Part shown: in pieces, positions 50,644-60,059 of the stretch
Position numbering within the stretch: the stretch's first letter is position 1
How the letters are laid out: the number at the start of each line of letters is the position of its first letter
From: Caproicibacterium lactatifermentans
Lineage (GTDB): Bacteria > Bacillota > Clostridia > Oscillospirales > Acutalibacteraceae
Length of the DNA stretch: 64,000 nucleotides
Reading direction: 5' to 3'
Assembly (NCBI RefSeq): GCF_013315815.1
Contig: NZ_CP046051.1
Coordinates: forward strand, 744,001-808,000
Position numbers and translations under genes: made by a program
The notes under the pieces: generated by a model
Databases searched by the model: none
Told to the model about the DNA's origin: nothing
What the model saw: the letters and a program-made list of their open reading frames with translations, nothing else

Positions 50644-51323
50644 AAGAGAGTCATCATAGTCATGTTCGTTTCCGCAACATCGTGAAGTTTATCGTCACGC
50701 CGCTGCTGTTTTGTGCGATTGCGGCTTCTCTAATTATAGTTGTAGCGAATCCTATTATAAAGCCGTACACAGATTTATTTCAGGTGACGTTTTTGCAGAA
50801 GCCGCCTACGTTTAGTGGTGGAATATCTAACATTTATCAGAATAATGGCCAAAGTGAATTGACCAAATCAAGCATGAAGTCTCCCAACGATATGCCGATT
50901 CAAGGACAGCAGATAGGGACACTTACAATCCAGAGTGCAAAAATTGATACTCCCGTCATATATGGTGATGATACGCAAAACTTAAAGAAGGGCGCCTGCA
51001 TTTATGTAGGCAGCGGTCTTCCGGGGCAAAGGCGCACAATCTTAATCAGTGGGCATGTTGATACCGTGTTTTCCTCTTTAAAAAGCGTCAAAACGGGCGA
51101 CTTGATTAAAATTAAAACCACTTATGGTGATTATGAATATCAGGTGACAGGCCAAAAATCCGCCAAGGACACAGATAGCAAGGCTATCAATCTGCTTAAA
51201 AAAGAAGAAAACCTGGTTTTGTATACTTGTGACCGTTCCAGTAACGTCGTCGGTTTAACGTCACAGAGGTATTATGTTTATGCCAAATATGTGTCTGGAA
51301 AGCAAATTAGCTCCGCAGGATGA
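50640..51323 (+). CDS. sortase (class D-like)
   Basis: 227-residue membrane-tethered transpeptidase. One N-terminal TM helix (about 15-37) precedes the sortase barrel, which opens IGTLTIQSAKIDTPVIYGDD. The catalytic triad is complete: H139 in ISGHVDT, C197 in LYTCDRSS and R210 in SQRYYVYA. The N-terminal anchor and the T-C-D context point to class D or a related class. The ATG overlaps the stop of the preceding surface protein (ATGA). A sortase within a Wzx/Wzy cluster is unusual. Confidence 0.9.
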   Translation: MKESHHSHVRFRNIVKFIVTPLLFCAIAASLIIVVANPIIKPYTDLFQVTFLQKPPTFSGGISNIYQNNGQSELTKSSMKSPNDMPIQGQQIGTLTIQSAKIDTPVIYGDDTQNLKKGACIYVGSGLPGQRRTILISGHVDTVFSSLKSVKTGDLIKIKTTYGDYEYQVTGQKSAKDTDSKAINLLKKEENLVLYTCDRSSNVVGLTSQRYYVYAKYVSGKQISSAG

Positions 51324-51334
51324 AAGGAATTGCC

Positions 51335-52240
51335 ATGTCAAGAAGAATACAACATCATTCACGAGTGAAGACGGTAATGTCATACATTCTTTCATTTGTT
51401 TTGTGTCTGTTATTTATCTGTCTTTCCTTATGTGCCGTTTTTCAGGTAACTGTTCCAAATGAAAATTTTTTGCAGCGTCAAATTGTTCAAAGCAAGTACA
51501 GTCAATATGCGCTTTATGCCGTACAAAATGAGCTGACATCCTATGGACAGGCGAGTGGTTTTGACCAGAACTTCTGCAAGTCGTTGGTTAGCGAGCGCGA
51601 AATATCTTCCGATGCCAATCAGCTTGTAAAATCCATTTACGAAAATAGAACCGGACCTGACTATGATGCTAAAGAAAAAATATTTTATAGCCAGTTTGCG
51701 AAAAATGCCGAAAAGCGGAACATCCAAATGACTGAAGAAAATAAGCAGGCAATCAAGGCTTTGTCACGGGTTTGTGCAGAATCTTATCGGAAGCATGTAT
51801 CTTTTTCGGCGCCGGTGGTATCAGCGATGCGTTCTCTGATACCAAAAGCAAAAAAATTACTCGTTCCGGTTGAAGCAGCGTTAGGAATATTGGCCGTTAT
51901 TATTCTTGTTTTGCTTTACAATATGCATCATAAAAGGCACTTCTTCAGATATTGTATCTTTGCAACCAGTGGAGCGGCGCTGCTGTTTTTTGCTGCCGGA
52001 ATAGGTGTTTTGTGTTCCGGGAAAATAGAATGTGTGGGTATTGTCGAGCAGTCCTTGTATGAGTTAGTGGTAACCTGCCTACACCAGATTGTATTCGGCA
52101 CGTTGATAGCGGCAGCTGTTTTGGCGGTGTTCACGGCAGTGCTTACCATTGCCTATATTCTGCAATGGCAGAAGCATACGGGCAAGAAACATGATAGTCA
52201 GCATAGCCCAGGTGTATATGATGGAAAACTGTTAATATAA
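51335..52240 (+). CDS. membrane protein of unknown function linked to the sortase
   Basis: 301 residues. One TM helix at the N-terminus (about 17-38), an extracellular helical domain of about 130 residues (NENFLQRQIVQSKYSQYALYAVQNELTSYG...), then three TM helices near 178-197, 208-228 and 248-275, and a basic tail. I recognise no family. AAAGGA (51324-51329) favours ATG 51335; ATG 51320 overlaps the sortase stop and is also possible. The co-transcribed sortase and surface protein suggest a partner in the same envelope module. Confidence 0.6.
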   Translation: MSRRIQHHSRVKTVMSYILSFVLCLLFICLSLCAVFQVTVPNENFLQRQIVQSKYSQYALYAVQNELTSYGQASGFDQNFCKSLVSEREISSDANQLVKSIYENRTGPDYDAKEKIFYSQFAKNAEKRNIQMTEENKQAIKALSRVCAESYRKHVSFSAPVVSAMRSLIPKAKKLLVPVEAALGILAVIILVLLYNMHHKRHFFRYCIFATSGAALLFFAAGIGVLCSGKIECVGIVEQSLYELVVTCLHQIVFGTLIAAAVLAVFTAVLTIAYILQWQKHTGKKHDSQHSPGVYDGKLLI

Positions 52241-52267
52241 TATACAATTTTAAAAGGATGACAATCA

Positions 52268-53371
52268 GTGAATAGCAGACCTGTACGAGTGGCGCAAGTG
52301 ATGGGACGTATGATGGCTGGCGGCGTGGAATCAGTCGTAATGAATTATTACAGGCATATGGATCATAAAAAAGTACAATTTGATTTTATTGTCAACAATG
52401 ATTCAACAGTCATTCCTTATGATGAGATTTCTTCTTTAGGCGGACACGTTTATGAAATTCCTTCATATAAACATATTTTTAGATATACGAAGGCTTTGAA
52501 AATATTATTTCAGAAAAACCATTATCCTATTGTACATTCCAATATGAACTCGCTGAGTTTGTTCCCCCTTTATGCTGCGAAAAAAGCAAATGTCCCTGTC
52601 CGTATTGCGCATAGTCACAGTACATCGAGTCCAGGAGAAACGAAAAAGAATATCCTCAAAAATATATTAAGATCTTTTTCAAAAGTATATCCAACGCATT
52701 ACTGTGCCTGTTCAACACATGCGGCGAATTGGCTGTTTGGAGAAGATTTTTGTAAAACGAATCCTATACGGATTGTTAAAAACGCCATTGATCCGGATGA
52801 TTTTACATACAACCCCGACATAAGGAAACAGAAGCGAAATGAGCTTGGAATTACGGACCAATTTGTTGTGGGGCATGCTGGCCGAATGTGCTTCCAGAAA
52901 AACCAAACGTTTTTATTGGATGTTTTCGCAAGGGTACTGGAATATCATCCGCGTTCTCTTCTGCTGTTGGTAGGGGACGGCGATATGCGGCCACAGATTG
53001 AGCAAAAGACGAACGAATTGGGAATAACCGATAAAGTCATTTTCACCGGAGTCCGAAAGGACGTCAATGAGCTTTATCAAGCAATGGACGTATTTGCTTT
53101 TCCATCCAACTATGAGGGGCTGGGCCTAGTTGCGGTTGAAGCGCAGGCGGCAGGCCTACCTGTTGTTGCCTCTGAAAAAGTCCCTGCTGAAGCAAAAATA
53201 TGTGAAACAATGGAATATTGTCCTTTGCAGGAAACCACAGAAAGATGGGCACAAAGGTTACTTGTACATTCGAATGATATACGAAAAGACAGAAGGAAAG
53301 ATGTGTCGGCAAGTGGATATGATATTCACTGTGAGGCAAAAAAGCTGCAGGATTTTTATCTCAGTCTATAA
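52268..53371 (+). CDS. glycosyltransferase family 4-like (GT-B fold)
   Basis: 367 residues, cytoplasmic. The N-terminal half (VAQVMGRMMAGGVESVVMNYYRH) has the acceptor-side glycine loop; the C-terminal half has VVGHAGRMCFQKNQTFLLDVFARV, LLLVGDGDMRPQIEQK and VFAFPSNYEGLGLVAVEAQAAGLPVVAS, the E-x7-E donor motif. The GTG start at 52268 has AAAAGGATG upstream. It probably adds a sugar to the lipid-linked repeat unit. Its closest relative in the window is the gene at 55918, with the same order of motifs. Confidence 0.88.
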   Translation: MNSRPVRVAQVMGRMMAGGVESVVMNYYRHMDHKKVQFDFIVNNDSTVIPYDEISSLGGHVYEIPSYKHIFRYTKALKILFQKNHYPIVHSNMNSLSLFPLYAAKKANVPVRIAHSHSTSSPGETKKNILKNILRSFSKVYPTHYCACSTHAANWLFGEDFCKTNPIRIVKNAIDPDDFTYNPDIRKQKRNELGITDQFVVGHAGRMCFQKNQTFLLDVFARVLEYHPRSLLLLVGDGDMRPQIEQKTNELGITDKVIFTGVRKDVNELYQAMDVFAFPSNYEGLGLVAVEAQAAGLPVVASEKVPAEAKICETMEYCPLQETTERWAQRLLVHSNDIRKDRRKDVSASGYDIHCEAKKLQDFYLSL

Positions 53372-53431
53372 AATTTCTTTTATTCCATTCAACAGGGCAA
53401 GTAAAAAGAGAGTTACAAGGATGCTTGGTAA

Positions 53432-54685
53432 ATGAATTCATTTTTATTTTTCATATCTATGGCGTTTCCTAAAGCCGGAATACAGATTGCTTCTGTACCA
53501 CTCACAATTTCTACTGTATTATTGGCATTATCCGCTTTTAAAAATATAAACTATATATTTCCGGCAATGCGCAAAGTAAAGGGACTTTTAACTTGCTATG
53601 CAGTTCTATTTTTTGCGCTCATCTTTTACTGTATTTTCAATCTTGGAGATATTCCGCCCTTTGCTTTGGCTGAAGTGCTGGTCTTGCTTGGGTCACCTTT
53701 AGCGATAGCGGTGACCTATCTCATGGAACCAGAAAAAGCGTATAAGATGATATGTGTGGCAATCATGATTACCAGCTTATATGCTGCCGTACAGTGGGTG
53801 GCCGGAATTACGTCCACGGCAATTCCGGGAATTACATATACGAAAGGGCAGAATATTACAGAAAAGCCGATTGGATATGGGTTTTCGGACAATGCAGAAT
53901 CAACAAAAATGATATCGACCTATCAAAACGGAAATGGATTTGGTTTGTTTTTGTCTATGGCTTTTCCGTGCTTGCTGTGCTGGAAACCGACTATGCCAAA
54001 ATGGCAAAAAATCAAGATTGTATCGCTGCTTATGGCGGTTGCGGGAATCATTCTTTGCGGTTCACGTTCTGTGCAGATTCCATTCATATTAACATCGCTT
54101 TTCATGTTTGCCAGTTATCAGCAAAACAAGTCACTTAATAGTAAAATCCAATTTTGGATGATACTGTTTGAGGTGGCACTAGCCTTTGGGGCGTTCATTT
54201 ACATCTTTTTCCCTAAAGTCGCAAATCAATTTTTTGACAGACTTGTAATACAAACTTCCAATGACACGACAATGGCAGGACGAACAGGGCAATGGGCTGC
54301 AATCAATGAAACCATTAAAAATTATGACACGCCTACATTTCTAAGATTTTTAGCGATTGGGAAACCTGCATTACAGGAAGGCGGGGGAGAAGGATTACCA
54401 GAATTTTTAATCCACTTTGGTCTCATTGCGACAGTCGCATTTTTTGCAAGTTTCATTACACTGCTTGTCGCCTGCTGGAAAAAGGCACGGCCAATGTCGT
54501 TTGGCATCCTATGTGTCATTATGATGTATTGTGTAGACCAGGCTTACTATTATCCGCCAACATTGATGCTTTGCTTTATGTTTACGATGCTTTCGCTCAG
54601 ATACCAGGACAAAAAAGCTACAGTACGGAGTCATGCAGAGAATGAAACCAGTAAAACTTCTGAAAGGTGCAGTGATTTACTTTGA
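53432..54685 (+). CDS. Wzy-like polysaccharide polymerase / O-antigen ligase family protein
   Basis: 417 residues with about ten to eleven TM helices and one larger outside loop (around 125-165 and 260-300), the usual Wzy layout. Such proteins share little sequence; topology and location between glycosyltransferases are the evidence. AGRTGQWAAINETIKNY with a conserved R in the long loop resembles the Wzy_C/O-antigen ligase motif. It would join repeat units on the outer face of the membrane. The next gene begins inside its last codons at a TTG. Confidence 0.75.
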   Translation: MNSFLFFISMAFPKAGIQIASVPLTISTVLLALSAFKNINYIFPAMRKVKGLLTCYAVLFFALIFYCIFNLGDIPPFALAEVLVLLGSPLAIAVTYLMEPEKAYKMICVAIMITSLYAAVQWVAGITSTAIPGITYTKGQNITEKPIGYGFSDNAESTKMISTYQNGNGFGLFLSMAFPCLLCWKPTMPKWQKIKIVSLLMAVAGIILCGSRSVQIPFILTSLFMFASYQQNKSLNSKIQFWMILFEVALAFGAFIYIFFPKVANQFFDRLVIQTSNDTTMAGRTGQWAAINETIKNYDTPTFLRFLAIGKPALQEGGGEGLPEFLIHFGLIATVAFFASFITLLVACWKKARPMSFGILCVIMMYCVDQAYYYPPTLMLCFMFTMLSLRYQDKKATVRSHAENETSKTSERCSDLL

Positions 54686-55902
54686 ATATAGCATTCGTTA
54701 CATCTGGCTATCTGCCGGTGCCTGCGGTGATCGGCGGCGCAGTTGAGTCTTTAGTCGATTATCTCATAAAGATGAATGAAAAATACCACAAAGCCAATTT
54801 TACCGTTTACAGCATGTATGATGAAAGAGCGGAGAGAGAAGCAAGCAAACAGCACAATTGCAGATATAAATTCATTAAAACTCCAGACTTTATAAAAGCA
54901 GGGGACAAGGCCATTTATCAGATAGTCAAAACATTTTTCAAGAGCAAGAATGCAAAACAATACAGATATATTTTACAGCGGCTATGGTTTTTTAAAAAAG
55001 TCAGTGCGGATTTAGCGGTCAGCAATTACGACAAGTTGATCCTTGAAAATCACCCGACTATTTTTATGGTGCTAAAAAAACATGGAAATGCGCAGAGATA
55101 CCTAGGTAAGTGCTATTATCACCTACACAACGAAATAACAAACGATTTCGGCTGTAAAGAGCTGATGGGGCAGGTACATAAGATTATAACTGTCAGTAAT
55201 TTTATCAGTCAGTCGATTTCAACATATCTCGGTGGGCTGCCACGGAAAAAGACAGTGGTGCTGCGTAACTGTGTGGATGAGAAACGCTTTGGAAGTGCTG
55301 CGGCACAGAAAGACGGCAAAATATGGCGTGAAAAATTCGGCATCAAATCAAATGAAATTGTTTTTCTTTTCTGCGGCCGTGTTACACCGGAAAAAGGCGC
55401 TAAGGAACTCATGACGGCTTTTTGTAAAGCGGATGTACCGAATACAAAACTGATAGTGGCAGGCGGCTATTTTTATGGAAGCGGAGTAAAAAGTGCCTAT
55501 GAGCAGAAACTTTGCTATATAGCAGAGTCTTCTGGAAACAAAATCGTGCTGACAGGTTTTATCCCGTATAATGACGTACCGGGCGTTTATGCAGCAGCAG
55601 ATGTGGTATGTATACCTTCTGTGTGGGATGACCCAGCCCCGTTGGCAGTGATAGAACCTTTGGCTTGTGGTCTTCCGCTAATAACGACGCTTTCTGGCGG
55701 CATACCGGAATATGCAAATGATAAATGCGCACTGCTTTTGCCGCGCGATGGGAAGATAGTCGACAATTTAGCAAAAGGCATTCAGTATCTGGCTGAAAAT
55801 CCGGAGGCAAGAGAGAGAATGGGAAAAGAAAGCCTGAGAGCAGCAGAAAAACTTACTTTGGATAATTATTATCGTAATTTTATGAACATTCTTTCAGAAT
55901 GA
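54682..55902 (+). CDS. glycosyltransferase family 4-like
   Basis: 406 residues. It begins MNIAFVTSGYLPVPAVIGGAVESLVDYL with the GT-B glycine loop. The C-terminal donor domain has VFLFCGRVTPEKGAKELMTAF, KIVLTGFIPYNDVPGVYAAADVVCIPSVWDDPAPLAVIEPLACGLPLITT (E-x7-E) and a final helical end. The TTG start overlaps the polymerase stop; the ribosome site AAAGGTG is somewhat distant. It resembles transferases for hexoses or glycero-sugars, but the donor is not predictable. Confidence 0.87.
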   Translation: MNIAFVTSGYLPVPAVIGGAVESLVDYLIKMNEKYHKANFTVYSMYDERAEREASKQHNCRYKFIKTPDFIKAGDKAIYQIVKTFFKSKNAKQYRYILQRLWFFKKVSADLAVSNYDKLILENHPTIFMVLKKHGNAQRYLGKCYYHLHNEITNDFGCKELMGQVHKIITVSNFISQSISTYLGGLPRKKTVVLRNCVDEKRFGSAAAQKDGKIWREKFGIKSNEIVFLFCGRVTPEKGAKELMTAFCKADVPNTKLIVAGGYFYGSGVKSAYEQKLCYIAESSGNKIVLTGFIPYNDVPGVYAAADVVCIPSVWDDPAPLAVIEPLACGLPLITTLSGGIPEYANDKCALLLPRDGKIVDNLAKGIQYLAENPEARERMGKESLRAAEKLTLDNYYRNFMNILSE

Positions 55903-55917
55903 GGAAGTGACAAGCAC

Positions 55918-57033
55918 ATGAAACAGATATTGATAACCGGCATGACAACGAATACAGGCGGCGTTGAAACGTTTATACTCAATTATGTACAACGACTGTA
56001 TCAGAAAATCCATTTTGATTTCTGGTGCAACAACGCGCAATGTGCTTTTGAAGATAAATTAAAAGAATTGGGCTGTGAAGTCTTTCACGGCTGTGCTTAC
56101 GGCAAGGACCCACTGCAGGCACATAAAGATACAAAAGCATTTTTTAGAAGAAATGCCGGGAAGTACAGCTGCATTTGGGCCAGCAAGTGTATGCTTAGCA
56201 ATATCGATGATTTGAAATTCGCCCAAAAATACGGAATACCAAAACGGATTATTCACAGCCATAACTCCGAAAATATGGAAACTGGTACGAAGGGCCGCCT
56301 CATGACCATCCTGCACAATAGGAACAAAGCACAAATCGATAAGGTGGCAACGGATTTTTGGGCCTGTTCAAAAACCGCTGGCCGTTGGTTTTATTCTTCC
56401 GAAATCATGAATAGTGAGAAATTTCGTGTAATCCCGAATGCCATTGATACCGAAAAATATAAATTCAATACACAAAAACGTGCGGAGGTTAGGAAACTTC
56501 TTGGCATCAAAGACAATGAAACAGTCATTGGCTTTGTCGGGCGTTTGCAGTATCAGAAAAATCCGCTGTTTATGCTGCAGATATTCCATGCGTATCACGA
56601 AGGCAATCCCGCAGGGAAGATGGTAGTGGTTGGTACGGGATCGCTTGCAGAAGAATGCAAAGCGTATGTAAGGCAGTCTGCACTTGAAACTTCTGTGCAA
56701 TTTCTTGGTGAACGGAACGATGTAGCTGACCTATACCAGGCGATGGATGCTTTTTTACTTCCTTCTCGTTTTGAAGGCTGGGGCATTGTATTAGTAGAGG
56801 CTCAGGCCGCAGGACTTCCTTGTGTTGCTTCAAGCAATGTGATTCCTCCAGAGGTTGATTTGACCGGACTGGTTGACTTTGTAAACCTCGATTTACCTAT
56901 CAATGAATGGCGGGATGAATTGGATAAAGCTTTGAAAAAAAGCAGAAGCCCGGAAGCTATTGAAAAAGTCGTTAGTGCTGGTTATGATATAAATCATGCT
57001 GCAAAGGAATTGGAAGTATTCTTTTCAAAATGA
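55918..57033 (+). CDS. glycosyltransferase family 4-like
   Basis: 371 residues, GT-B fold. MTTNTGGVETFILNYVQRL gives the acceptor-domain loop. The donor domain has VIGFVGRLQYQKNPLFMLQIF, MVVVGTGSLAEECKAYV and DAFLLPSRFEGWGIVLVEAQAAGLPCVAS. GAGGAAGTG lies upstream of the ATG, 15 bases after the previous stop. Similar in build to the gene at 52268, suggesting an old duplication. Confidence 0.88.
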   Translation: MKQILITGMTTNTGGVETFILNYVQRLYQKIHFDFWCNNAQCAFEDKLKELGCEVFHGCAYGKDPLQAHKDTKAFFRRNAGKYSCIWASKCMLSNIDDLKFAQKYGIPKRIIHSHNSENMETGTKGRLMTILHNRNKAQIDKVATDFWACSKTAGRWFYSSEIMNSEKFRVIPNAIDTEKYKFNTQKRAEVRKLLGIKDNETVIGFVGRLQYQKNPLFMLQIFHAYHEGNPAGKMVVVGTGSLAEECKAYVRQSALETSVQFLGERNDVADLYQAMDAFLLPSRFEGWGIVLVEAQAAGLPCVASSNVIPPEVDLTGLVDFVNLDLPINEWRDELDKALKKSRSPEAIEKVVSAGYDINHAAKELEVFFSK

Positions 57034-57045
57034 GGAGACGGATGA

Positions 57046-58056
57046 ATGAAACCATTAGTAAGTGTGATTGTCCCTGTTTATAAAGTGGAAAAATATCTAA
57101 ATAAGTGTGTCCAAAGTATAGTCAATCAGACGTATACAAATCTTGAAATTATACTTGTAGATGACGGCTCACCGGATAACTGTCCACAGATGTGTGACGA
57201 TTGGGCAGAAAAAGACTCACGCATAAAAGAAATTCACCAAAAAAATTCTGGCGTTTCTGCCGCTCGTAATGCTGCATTGGATATCGCCAACGGAGAGTGG
57301 GTGGCATTTGCTGATAGCGATGACTATGTGAATCCAGAGTGGATTGAGGTATTATTACGAAATGCCATGCAAAATGGTTGCGAATTGTCTATCTGCAGTG
57401 TTAACTTTATATATGATAAAGATTATGTTGGGATTAGGGAACGACTATCAAAGGCGGCTAAGGCTCTAACTATTTGGAGCAAAGTGGAAGCTATCCATAA
57501 CGTCCTTTCATCAAATGATATTCAGGGATTTTCGGTTAATAAACTTTTTAAACTTCCAATTATTCGCAAGAATCATATTCAGTTTAATACGAAGATTACG
57601 ATAGCTGAAGATTTACTTTTTGTTTGTACTTATCTGCAATATTGTACAAAAATTGTGTATACATCAGAAGAAGAATATACGTATGTTCAACATACTATGA
57701 GCGCGCTGCATAAAGAATTGTTTTCTAAAGAATACAATGCGAAATGGTTAACGGTATTTACTGTTTACCAGGAAATTGACAAAGTTATTTCTCAAGATGA
57801 TACAATGTCAAAAAATATTTTGAATGCATGCAGAGTCCGGGTTGCTTCTACACAATCAAAACTTATGTTTCCATATCCCAAATGGAAGAGAAAACGTAAG
57901 GAGTTGCAGCAGTATGTCCGTGCCCACTTAAAAGCTTTTTTGAAAAGTGACCAATATTCAACTAAAACTAAGATCGGTGTTTTAATTTCCGCGTGGTTCC
58001 CAGGTTTAGGTTACTTGGAAATCAGAAGAAAGTTCCCTATTGATAAAAATGAGTGA
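57046..58056 (+). CDS. glycosyltransferase family 2
   Basis: 336 residues, GT-A fold. LVSVIVPVYKVEKYLNKCVQSIVNQTYTNLEIILVDDGSPDNC is the family start, with D-D-G; the metal-binding D-S-D-D occurs in WVAFADSDDYVNPEW. The C-terminal part is helical and likely binds the acceptor. GGAGACGG precedes the ATG. The next gene in the series has been lost and replaced by a scar plus an IS element. Confidence 0.92.
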   Translation: MKPLVSVIVPVYKVEKYLNKCVQSIVNQTYTNLEIILVDDGSPDNCPQMCDDWAEKDSRIKEIHQKNSGVSAARNAALDIANGEWVAFADSDDYVNPEWIEVLLRNAMQNGCELSICSVNFIYDKDYVGIRERLSKAAKALTIWSKVEAIHNVLSSNDIQGFSVNKLFKLPIIRKNHIQFNTKITIAEDLLFVCTYLQYCTKIVYTSEEEYTYVQHTMSALHKELFSKEYNAKWLTVFTVYQEIDKVISQDDTMSKNILNACRVRVASTQSKLMFPYPKWKRKRKELQQYVRAHLKAFLKSDQYSTKTKIGVLISAWFPGLGYLEIRRKFPIDKNE

Positions 58057-58066
58057 GGGGATAATC

Positions 58067-58114
58067 GTGAAACCACTAATAAGTGTTGCGGTTTGTCCAA
58101 AAATAGGGCTAATG
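58067..58114 (+). pseudogene. 5' scar of a lost gene with a glycosyltransferase-like start, split by the IS
   Basis: GAGGGG (58055-58060) and GTG at 58067 begin MKPLISVAV, a typical GT2 N-terminus, but the next residues do not fit. Removing the IS and one target copy rejoins this to 60025-60063 in one 28-codon frame whose TGA overlaps the ATG of the pyruvyl-transferase gene. So an internal deletion probably preceded the IS insertion. Confidence 0.6.
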
Positions 58115-58306
58115 TGATCCGTACCCCGAAATTTGGACAGTCATTGATTGAAATTCGAGAGTGTGAAATCAAAATCATCACACAAATCGCAGAGTTGGAA
58201 ATCAAGTTTTCGGACAGATAATATAGTTTGCATCCACAGACCGGACAGATAATGCTATAATATCTGTATTTGAAATCATTTCTCTCTGCAAAAGGAGGAA
58301 TTATCA

Positions 58307-58828
58307 ATGGCAAACAGCAGTAATCGTGGGGGTTCACGTCCTGGTGCAGGCCGTAAGAAAAAGAATCCTGACGGCACATATGAGCATGCTGCGTTCTCTG
58401 CAGAACAACTCAAGGAACTCACGGACTCGCCTCATGTGGCATATGTCTCAAGCAAAACAGTGTCATACACAAAAGCTTTTAAAGATGCAGCTTGGCAACG
58501 GTACTGCGATGGGGTCGATCCGATACAGATTTTTTCTGAGGTCGGCCTCAACCCGGAGACATTAGGACGTGCACGCATTCTCGGCTTTTTTAAGCTTCTG
58601 CGGCAAGCAAAAGGACGTGGCCTCGAGTTTACCGAAGGAAATGATCCTTATCCGGATGACAACGAGGATGCACCTCCACTGCCAGCGCCGCCTCGTAGGG
58701 CAAACAAAGGGCATCCTCCATTGATGAGCGAGTCAGAAATAAACCATCTCGCTGCGAAGGTTGCCTACATGTCCCAAGAGATTGAGTTTATAAAAAAAAT
58801 TATATTTGCGGAGAAGAAAGGGAAATAG
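58307..58828 (+). CDS. IS3-family OrfA (HTH protein)
   Basis: 173 residues. A basic Gly/Ser N-terminus (SNRGGSRPGAGRKKKNP) precedes a helix-turn-helix region (VSYTKAFKDAAWQRYCDGVDPIQIFSEVGLNPETLGRARILGFF), a Pro-rich linker and a C-terminal helix (MSESEINHLAAKVAYMSQEIEFIKKIIF) that likely dimerises. It differs from the common IS150-type OrfA. AAAGGAGG precedes the ATG. A run of eight A near 58790-58797 could allow slippage, but orfB also has its own ATG three bases after this stop. Confidence 0.82.
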   Translation: MANSSNRGGSRPGAGRKKKNPDGTYEHAAFSAEQLKELTDSPHVAYVSSKTVSYTKAFKDAAWQRYCDGVDPIQIFSEVGLNPETLGRARILGFFKLLRQAKGRGLEFTEGNDPYPDDNEDAPPLPAPPRRANKGHPPLMSESEINHLAAKVAYMSQEIEFIKKIIFAEKKGK

Positions 58829-58830
58829 CC

Positions 58831-59892
58831 ATGTATATGAATGGTTCCCCAGAAGTCCGCTACCGCATCATAAATGAAACCATTAGCCAGGATGACAATC
58901 TTCTGAATATTTCTTATCTTTGTGAAATAGCAGGCGTATCTCGTTCGGGATTTTATTACTGGCGTGGACATCAGACCGAGCGGACAGCATCCGATGAGGC
59001 CGATCAAAGAGACTTTGACCTCATTGTGGCTGCATACAATTTCCGCGGATATTCAAAAGGCGCACGCGGTATACACATGAGACTGCGGCATCAGGATCCC
59101 CCGGTGCTTATGAACACAAAGAAGATTCGCAGACTGATGAAAAAGTATCACCTCGTATGTCCGGTACGAAAGGTAAATCCGTACCGCAAGCTCGGCAAGC
59201 GTCTACAGGAAAACAGGACAGCTCCGAACATACTAAACAGACAGTTTAAGTCATTTGGACCGCGCACTGTTCTGCTGACGGACATTACATATATTCCGAG
59301 ACCGGTACACCGAGATAGCAGCCAACGAGCTTACTATTATTCATACGTCTGTGTGATCATGGACGCATTCACAAAAGAAGTTTTGGCCTGTACCTGCAGT
59401 AACTCCTGTGATACAGATTTCGTCTTGGACACCGTAAATCAACTGATGGAAAAGCATGGGTCTGAACTTCACACGGACGCCCTGATCCATTCAGATCAAG
59501 GATGCCAATACACCAGTTCTAAATTCGTTGCCATTCTGAATGATTACAACCTCCGTCAATCCATGTCCCGCAGAGGAAATTGTTGGGACAATGCACCGCA
59601 GGAAAGCCTATTTGGACACATGAAGGATGAACTGCCACCGGTTGGATCTTATGGACATGCAGTAATTGCTGAACGTGTTTACGCTTGGATTGAGTATTAT
59701 AACAACGACCGGTATCAATGGAGCCTTGCCAAGCTCTCGCCGTGTGAGTACTACAAGTTTGTCATGACGGGAATTTATCCGTTGGATACATTTGGGGGCG
59801 CTGCCCCCAACCCCCCGGAGTTTAACGCTTTTGTTTCCGGGAAAGGCAAAGAAAAAGACGAAGCCAAAGCTCCGCCTTCCCCGCAAACCTGA
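58831..59892 (+). CDS. IS3-family transposase OrfB (DDE integrase fold)
   Basis: 353 residues. An HTH_21-like region (YNFRGYSKGARGIHMRLRHQ) is followed by the rve integrase core with the catalytic triad in VLLTDITYIPRP (first Asp), ALIHSDQGCQYTS (second Asp) and CWDNAPQESLFGHMKDEL (Glu). YNNDRYQWSLAKLSPCEYY is the conserved end. An extra charged, Pro-rich tail of about 35 residues follows (FGGAAPNPPEF...). The triad is intact, so the element may be active. Confidence 0.92.
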   Translation: MYMNGSPEVRYRIINETISQDDNLLNISYLCEIAGVSRSGFYYWRGHQTERTASDEADQRDFDLIVAAYNFRGYSKGARGIHMRLRHQDPPVLMNTKKIRRLMKKYHLVCPVRKVNPYRKLGKRLQENRTAPNILNRQFKSFGPRTVLLTDITYIPRPVHRDSSQRAYYYSYVCVIMDAFTKEVLACTCSNSCDTDFVLDTVNQLMEKHGSELHTDALIHSDQGCQYTSSKFVAILNDYNLRQSMSRRGNCWDNAPQESLFGHMKDELPPVGSYGHAVIAERVYAWIEYYNNDRYQWSLAKLSPCEYYKFVMTGIYPLDTFGGAAPNPPEFNAFVSGKGKEKDEAKAPPSPQT

Positions 59893-60059
59893 CAGCCCGC
59901 TCGGGTCGCTCTCCAGCGTTGCCCTATCCTGTCTGTCAGTAAAGCAGGAACATTATATCACGGATTCAGCTTTCGGATTTCAAGTTTGATTATTTTGTCC
60001 GAACAACGGGGTACACTTCAAATGCTGTCCAATATCAAACATAAAAAGAAGGGCTGTTT

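Larger units (their letters stand above)
58115..60020 (+). mobile_element. complete IS3-family insertion sequence
   Basis: About 1.9 kb. Left end TGATCCGTACCCCG; right end, read inward, TGAAGTGTACCCCG, followed on both sides by a related TTGGACA / TCGGACA block. Flanks carry a 4-bp direct repeat AATG (58111-58114 and 60021-60024), the target duplication. Two genes, orfA and orfB, have their own ribosome sites. TATAAT at 58254-58259 may be the element promoter. Confidence 0.88.

Noticed and set aside
58141..58222. Possible protein remnant in the left part of the IS
   Set aside because: An amphipathic frame is open here but it has no start codon with a ribosome site; treated as IS end sequence.
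58780..58835. Programmed -1 frameshift joining orfA and orfB of the IS
   Set aside because: An A-run exists, but orfB has its own ATG right after the orfA stop, so frameshifting need not be invoked; it remains possible.
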